From positions 1-34,971 of the forward strand of contig PMSU01000056.1 of NCBI GenBank assembly GCA_003168255.1: a DNA stretch of 34,971 nucleotides, read 5' to 3'. The stretch is from Actinomycetota bacterium. GTDB taxonomy: Bacteria > Actinomycetota > Actinomycetes > Streptosporangiales > Streptosporangiaceae. A program made the translations under genes and the position numbers. Under the pieces are notes generated by a model. It searched no databases. It had not been told where the DNA came from and worked only from the letters and a program-made list of their open reading frames with translations. This document shows, one piece after another, positions 31,456-34,971 of the stretch (position 1 is the first letter of the stretch; every line of letters begins with the position of its first letter).

Positions 31456-33932
31456 CCGCGCAGACTGAGACTCGCGAGGTACCAGCCGCGGAGCTCGGCA
31501 GGGCCCGTCTCCGCAAGGAGGACGCCCGCCTCATCACCGGCCAGACCAACTGGACCGACAACATCACGCTGCCCGGCATGCTGCACATCGCGTTCCTGCG
31601 GAGCCCGCACGCGCACGCGCGGATCACTGCGGTGGACGTCAGCGCCGCCCTGACCGCGCCAGGGGTAATCGCCGCCTACTGCGGCGCGGATTTCGCCGAC
31701 GAGCAGGGCAGCCTGCCCTGTGCGTGGCCGGTCACGCCCGACATCGTGATGCCGGCCCACCCGCCGATGGCCGTGGACGAGGTGCGCTACGTCGGGGAGG
31801 CAGTGGCGTGCGTCGTGGCCCGCGACAGCTACGCGGCGGCCGACGCCCTGGCCGCCATCGAGATTGACTACGACCCGCTTCCGCCGGTACTCGACATCAG
31901 GACGGCCCTGGACGACGGCTCACCCCAGGTGCACGAGGCGGGCAACAAGAGCTTCGAATGGGTCTTCGCCAACGGCGACCTGGACAAGGCCTTCCGCGAC
32001 GCGCCCGTCGTACTGGAGCGGAACTACCGCCAGCAGCGGCTGATCCCGAGCGCGATGGAGCCGCGCGCGGTTGTCTGCTCGTGCGTGGGCGGAGAGTTCA
32101 CACTCTGGTCGTCGACCCAGATCCCGCACGTGCTCCGCGTGATGCTCGCCTTGGTGACCGGCATACCAGAACAGAACCTCCGGGTCATCGCGCCCGACGT
32201 CGGCGGCGGCTTCGGATCAAAGCTTCAGGTGACAGCCGAAGAGGTGCTGGCCCTGCTGATCGCCCGCAGGCTCGGCAGGCCGGTCAAGTGGACCGAGTCC
32301 CGCAGCGAGGGCAACATGACCGTGCACCACGGCCGCGACCAGTGGCAGCGGATCAGGATCGCGGCCGACGGCGATGGCAAGATCCGCGGCCTGTTCGTTG
32401 ACCTGCTCGCTGACATGGGCGCCTACCTCATGCTGGTCACGCCTGGAGTCCCGCTGCTCGGCGCCTTCATGTTCCCCAGCATCTACAAGATGGACGCCTA
32501 CTCGTTCCGCTGCACGGGGATCTTCACCACCAAGATGCCCACCGACGCCTACCGGGGCGCGGGCAGGCCGGAGGCCACCTTTGCCATCGAGCGGATCATG
32601 GACGAGCTGGCGACGGAGCTGGGCCTCGACCCGCTCGAGGTGCGGGAGCGAAACTGGATCAAGCACGAGGAATTCCCGTACACGACTATCTGCGGCCTGA
32701 CCTACGACTCAGGCAACTACGAGGCCGCTACGGCCAAGGCTCGCGAGCTGTTCGATTACGACGCGCTCCGCCAGGAGCAGGAGCGGCGGCGGGCCAGCGG
32801 CGACCCCGTGCAGCTGGGCATAGGAGTCTCCACCTTTACCGAGATGTGCGGGCTTGCTCCATCCCGCGTCCTCGGCTCGCTCGCGTACGGCGCTGGCGGC
32901 TGGGAGCAGGCGTCGATCAGGATGCTGCCAACCGGCAAGGTGGAGGTCGTGACCGGGTCGAGCGCGCATGGGCAGGGACACGAGACTGCCTGGAGCCAGA
33001 TTGTCGCTGACCAGCTCGGAGTGCCGTTCGAGGACATCCGGGTACTACATGGCGACACCCAGGTCTCGCCCAAGGGCATGGATACCTACGGCTCCCGGTC
33101 ACTGGCCGTCGGCGGCATGGCCCTGGTCTCGGCCTGCGACAAGGTCATCGATAAGGCCAAGGTCATCGCCTCCAAAATGCTGGAGACACCGCCCGAGGAC
33201 GTGCAGTTCGCGCATGGAGTATTCAGCTCTCGAAGCGGCGCAGGCGCGACGAAGACCATTCAGGAGATCGCCCTGGCCGCGTTCGCCGCGCATGACCTGC
33301 CGGACGGCGTCGAGCCGACCATCGATGCAGACGCCACCTACGACCCGGACAACTTCTCGTTCCCGCACGGCACGCATCTGTGCGCGACGGAGGTCGACAC
33401 CGAGACTGGCTTCGTCAAGATCCGCTCTTACGTGGCGGTGGACGACATCGGCCTGGTGGTCAACCCGCTGATCGTCGAGGGCCAGGTGCACGGCGGCCTG
33501 GCGCAGGGCATCGCGCAGGCCCTGTACGAGGAGGCGGTGTACGACGATGCGGGCAACCTGGTCACCACCACGCTGGCGGACTACCTGGTCCCGTCCGCGG
33601 CTGACCTGCCGTCGTATGTCACCAGCCGGACCGAAAGCCCGGCAGCCAACAGGCTGGGCGTCAAGGGCGTCGGCGAGGCGGGAACGATCGCCTCGACTCC
33701 CGCGGTCGTCAACTCGATCGTCGACGCGCTGCGCCCGCTCGGAATCAGGGACATCACCATGCCGTGCACGCCCGAACGCGTCTGGCGCGCGATCCAGACC
33801 GCTCTAGGCGGTGACCAGGGCGATGCAGCCGAGCAGCACGAGGCCCGGCAGAGCGACAGAACCCAGGGCAACAGCCCCCAGGGAATGGTTCCGGACAGCG
33901 ATGAAGCACAGCAGACCGGAGGAGCGGCATGA
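31452..33932 (+). CDS. coxL: Molybdenum hydroxylase large subunit, form II CoxL-like
   Basis: 826-aa catalytic subunit binding the molybdopterin-cytosine dinucleotide. The cofactor loop GGGFGSK is at 251-257, the active-site loop AYRGAGR at 366-372, and the conserved catalytic glutamate is E742 in GVGEAG. AYRGAGR is the signature of form II (putative) CO dehydrogenases; form I enzymes have AYXCSFR with the copper-binding Cys, which is absent here. The last 45 residues are a charged Gln/Glu/Asp-rich tail not typical of the family. It overlaps both neighbours by 4 nt. Substrate could be CO, an aldehyde, a purine or another aromatic heterocycle; sequence alone cannot decide. Confidence 0.92.
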   Translation: MTAQTETREVPAAELGRARLRKEDARLITGQTNWTDNITLPGMLHIAFLRSPHAHARITAVDVSAALTAPGVIAAYCGADFADEQGSLPCAWPVTPDIVMPAHPPMAVDEVRYVGEAVACVVARDSYAAADALAAIEIDYDPLPPVLDIRTALDDGSPQVHEAGNKSFEWVFANGDLDKAFRDAPVVLERNYRQQRLIPSAMEPRAVVCSCVGGEFTLWSSTQIPHVLRVMLALVTGIPEQNLRVIAPDVGGGFGSKLQVTAEEVLALLIARRLGRPVKWTESRSEGNMTVHHGRDQWQRIRIAADGDGKIRGLFVDLLADMGAYLMLVTPGVPLLGAFMFPSIYKMDAYSFRCTGIFTTKMPTDAYRGAGRPEATFAIERIMDELATELGLDPLEVRERNWIKHEEFPYTTICGLTYDSGNYEAATAKARELFDYDALRQEQERRRASGDPVQLGIGVSTFTEMCGLAPSRVLGSLAYGAGGWEQASIRMLPTGKVEVVTGSSAHGQGHETAWSQIVADQLGVPFEDIRVLHGDTQVSPKGMDTYGSRSLAVGGMALVSACDKVIDKAKVIASKMLETPPEDVQFAHGVFSSRSGAGATKTIQEIALAAFAAHDLPDGVEPTIDADATYDPDNFSFPHGTHLCATEVDTETGFVKIRSYVAVDDIGLVVNPLIVEGQVHGGLAQGIAQALYEEAVYDDAGNLVTTTLADYLVPSAADLPSYVTSRTESPAANRLGVKGVGEAGTIASTPAVVNSIVDALRPLGIRDITMPCTPERVWRAIQTALGGDQGDAAEQHEARQSDRTQGNSPQGMVPDSDEAQQTGGAA

Positions 33933-34786
33933 TCCCCGCGAAGTTCGAGTATGTCCGCCCTGGCTCGCTGGACGAGGCAGTGCGGGCGCTGGCGGACGGC
34001 GGCGATGACGCGAAGGTCATCGCGGGCGGGCAGAGCCTGCTCCCGCTGCTGCGGCTCCGGCTGGCATATCCGGAACTGCTGGTCGATGTCGGCGGGCTGG
34101 ACGAGCTGCGCGGGGTGACGGACGCCGGCGACGCACTGCTGATCGGCGCGAGGACCACGCATTATCAGCTGGTCAACGATCGGCTCGTGGCGGAACACTG
34201 CGGGCTGCTCGCCCAGGCCACCGCCACGGTGGCTGACCCCGCCGTCCGTCACCGCGGCACGCTGGGCGGCGCGCTCGTGCACGCCGACCCGGCTGGCGAT
34301 CTTCCCGCTGTGGCGCTGGCGCTCGAAGTCACGCTGATCGCCCGGGGGCCTGGCGGCGAGCGCGAGATCGCCGCGCCTGACTTCTTCGTCGACTACCTGA
34401 CGACGAGCCTGGGCCCAGATGAGATCCTGACCGCTATCCGGGTACCCAAGCTCGGGCCCGAATGGGGTTACCGGTACGAGAAATTCCACCGGACGGCGCA
34501 GTCATGGGCGACTGTCGGCGTGGCGGCGCTGGCCCGGCGCTCGAATGGGACAGTCGCCGAGGCCAGGATCGGGCTGACCAATATGGGCTCTGTCCCCATC
34601 CGGGCAACGGCAGCCGAGAACGCCGTAGCCGGGGCGGAGGCCAGCCGCGACGCGCTGCGGGCAGCCGCGGCCAGCGCGGACGAGGGCACCGAACCGCCGG
34701 GCGACCTGCACGGAGCGCCCGACTACCGGCGTCACCTGGCGCGGGTACTGACCGGACGGGCACTGGCAGCAGCGGCCGGGGTCTGA
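33929..34786 (+). CDS. coxM: Molybdenum hydroxylase medium (FAD) subunit, CoxM-like
   Basis: 285-aa FAD-binding subunit that passes electrons from the Fe-S clusters to the terminal acceptor. FAD motifs are AGGQSLLPL at 32-40 and TLGG at 111-114 (RHRGTLGGALVHADPAGDLP). The C-terminal CO-dehydrogenase flavoprotein domain follows from about residue 180. ATG at 33929 overlaps the large-subunit stop (ATGA). The gene order small-large-medium is the form II layout; form I operons run medium-small-large. Maturation genes such as coxDEFG or mocA-type cytidylyltransferases are not in the window. Confidence 0.92.
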   Translation: MIPAKFEYVRPGSLDEAVRALADGGDDAKVIAGGQSLLPLLRLRLAYPELLVDVGGLDELRGVTDAGDALLIGARTTHYQLVNDRLVAEHCGLLAQATATVADPAVRHRGTLGGALVHADPAGDLPAVALALEVTLIARGPGGEREIAAPDFFVDYLTTSLGPDEILTAIRVPKLGPEWGYRYEKFHRTAQSWATVGVAALARRSNGTVAEARIGLTNMGSVPIRATAAENAVAGAEASRDALRAAAASADEGTEPPGDLHGAPDYRRHLARVLTGRALAAAAGV

Positions 34787-34803
34787 GCGAGGAAACAGGG
34801 CGC

Positions 34804-34844
34804 ACCCCGACGCGCTGTCCTGCCTATTGACTGGGCGTCGGGGT
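34804..34844. terminator. Hairpin terminator after the cox-like operon
   Basis: ACCCCGACGC (34804-34813) pairs perfectly with GCGTCGGGGT (34835-34844) over a 21-nt loop, 17 bp after the coxM stop. A short TTAT run follows the stem. Confidence 0.6.
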
Positions 34845-34939
34845 TATCGGCGTCCGCGGACCCTGCCGACCGGACTACTCTCGTCACACCGGCACCATCG
34901 ACCCCGTGAGCCACGTCTTCCGGAGCGCCGCCGAAGATC

Positions 34940-34971
34940 GATGTGGCATGGCCTACCACCGGTGGGGGGCT
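34940..34971. repeat. Dispersed repeat, copy B, cut by the window end
   Basis: CCTACCACCGGTGGGGGGCT (34952-34971) equals the reverse complement of 21878-21897, and GATGTG (34940-34945) also matches at the same 6-nt spacing. In one frame both copies would encode YHRWGA; a GTG at 34908 opens MSHVFRSAAEDRCGMAYHRW and is cut by the edge. Whether this is a gene start or a noncoding repeat cannot be told. Confidence 0.6.

Noticed and set aside
32217..32666. Leftward frames opposite coxL
   Set aside because: Shadow frames of a strongly conserved molybdenum hydroxylase subunit.

Overview
The window is about 35 kb of very GC-rich DNA with actinobacterial gene content: TetR, PadR and ArsR regulators, a DUF4232 secreted protein, an FHA-HTH protein, an ECF sigma factor with a SnoaL-like tail, and GTG/TTG starts with 4-nt stop/start overlaps. 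It is best read as a chromosomal segment of a soil-type Actinomycetota, perhaps Streptosporangiales-like. The genus cannot be fixed from the sequence. No rRNA, tRNA, CRISPR array, phage or intact insertion sequence was seen.

Region 1 (about 270-8510) is a phenylacetate-degradation cluster. paaZ and paaK run leftward; a TetR-family regulator and paaABCDE run rightward. PaaK makes phenylacetyl-CoA, PaaABC(D)E epoxidises the ring, and PaaZ opens and oxidises the ring product. Two near-identical palindromes, one beside the regulator and one just before paaA, are probable operators. A perfect 65-bp tandem duplication separates the paaZ stop from the paaK start, which otherwise would overlap.

Region 2 (about 8600-18130) holds small regulatory and envelope genes: an ArsR regulator divergent from an FHA-HTH protein, a DUF4232 exported protein, a 39-aa MNYAQRR protein, a decayed M1 aminopeptidase, an ECF sigma factor, a DHFR-like reductase, an SRPBCC protein, a lipoprotein, and an MDR oxidoreductase divergent from its likely TetR repressor over two TTAAC-N3-GTTAA operators.

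Region 3 (about 18200-22510) has an intact GH15 enzyme and a PadR regulator with a frameshifted membrane partner, among gene remnants. At two places a leftward fragment abuts a rightward one: a histidine-kinase tail with half an ABC permease, and a membrane-protein tail with an aldehyde-dehydrogenase scrap. Short tandem repeats and a 20-bp repeat, whose inverted copy lies at the right end of the window, are also here.

Region 4 (about 22510-30435) carries an MpaB/DUF2236 oxygenase, a CLC chloride transporter, a TetR regulator divergent from a secreted lipase, and a leftward set: TauE-type exporter, sulfite-oxidase-like molybdoenzyme, flavin reductase, zinc-ribbon protein (DUF6510) and PadR regulator. 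The middle three overlap and look like one redox operon.

Region 5 (about 30436-34850) is a 550-bp regulatory intergenic region containing degenerate 26-bp repeats and paired palindromes, followed by a coxS-coxL-coxM-type operon. The AYRGAGR active-site loop and S-L-M order mark it as a form II CO-dehydrogenase-like molybdenum hydroxylase. A strong hairpin follows the last gene.

No clearly new multi-gene system was found. The least explained items are the repeat-rich region before the molybdenum hydroxylase operon, the molybdoenzyme/flavin-reductase/DUF6510 operon, and the dispersed 20-bp repeat.
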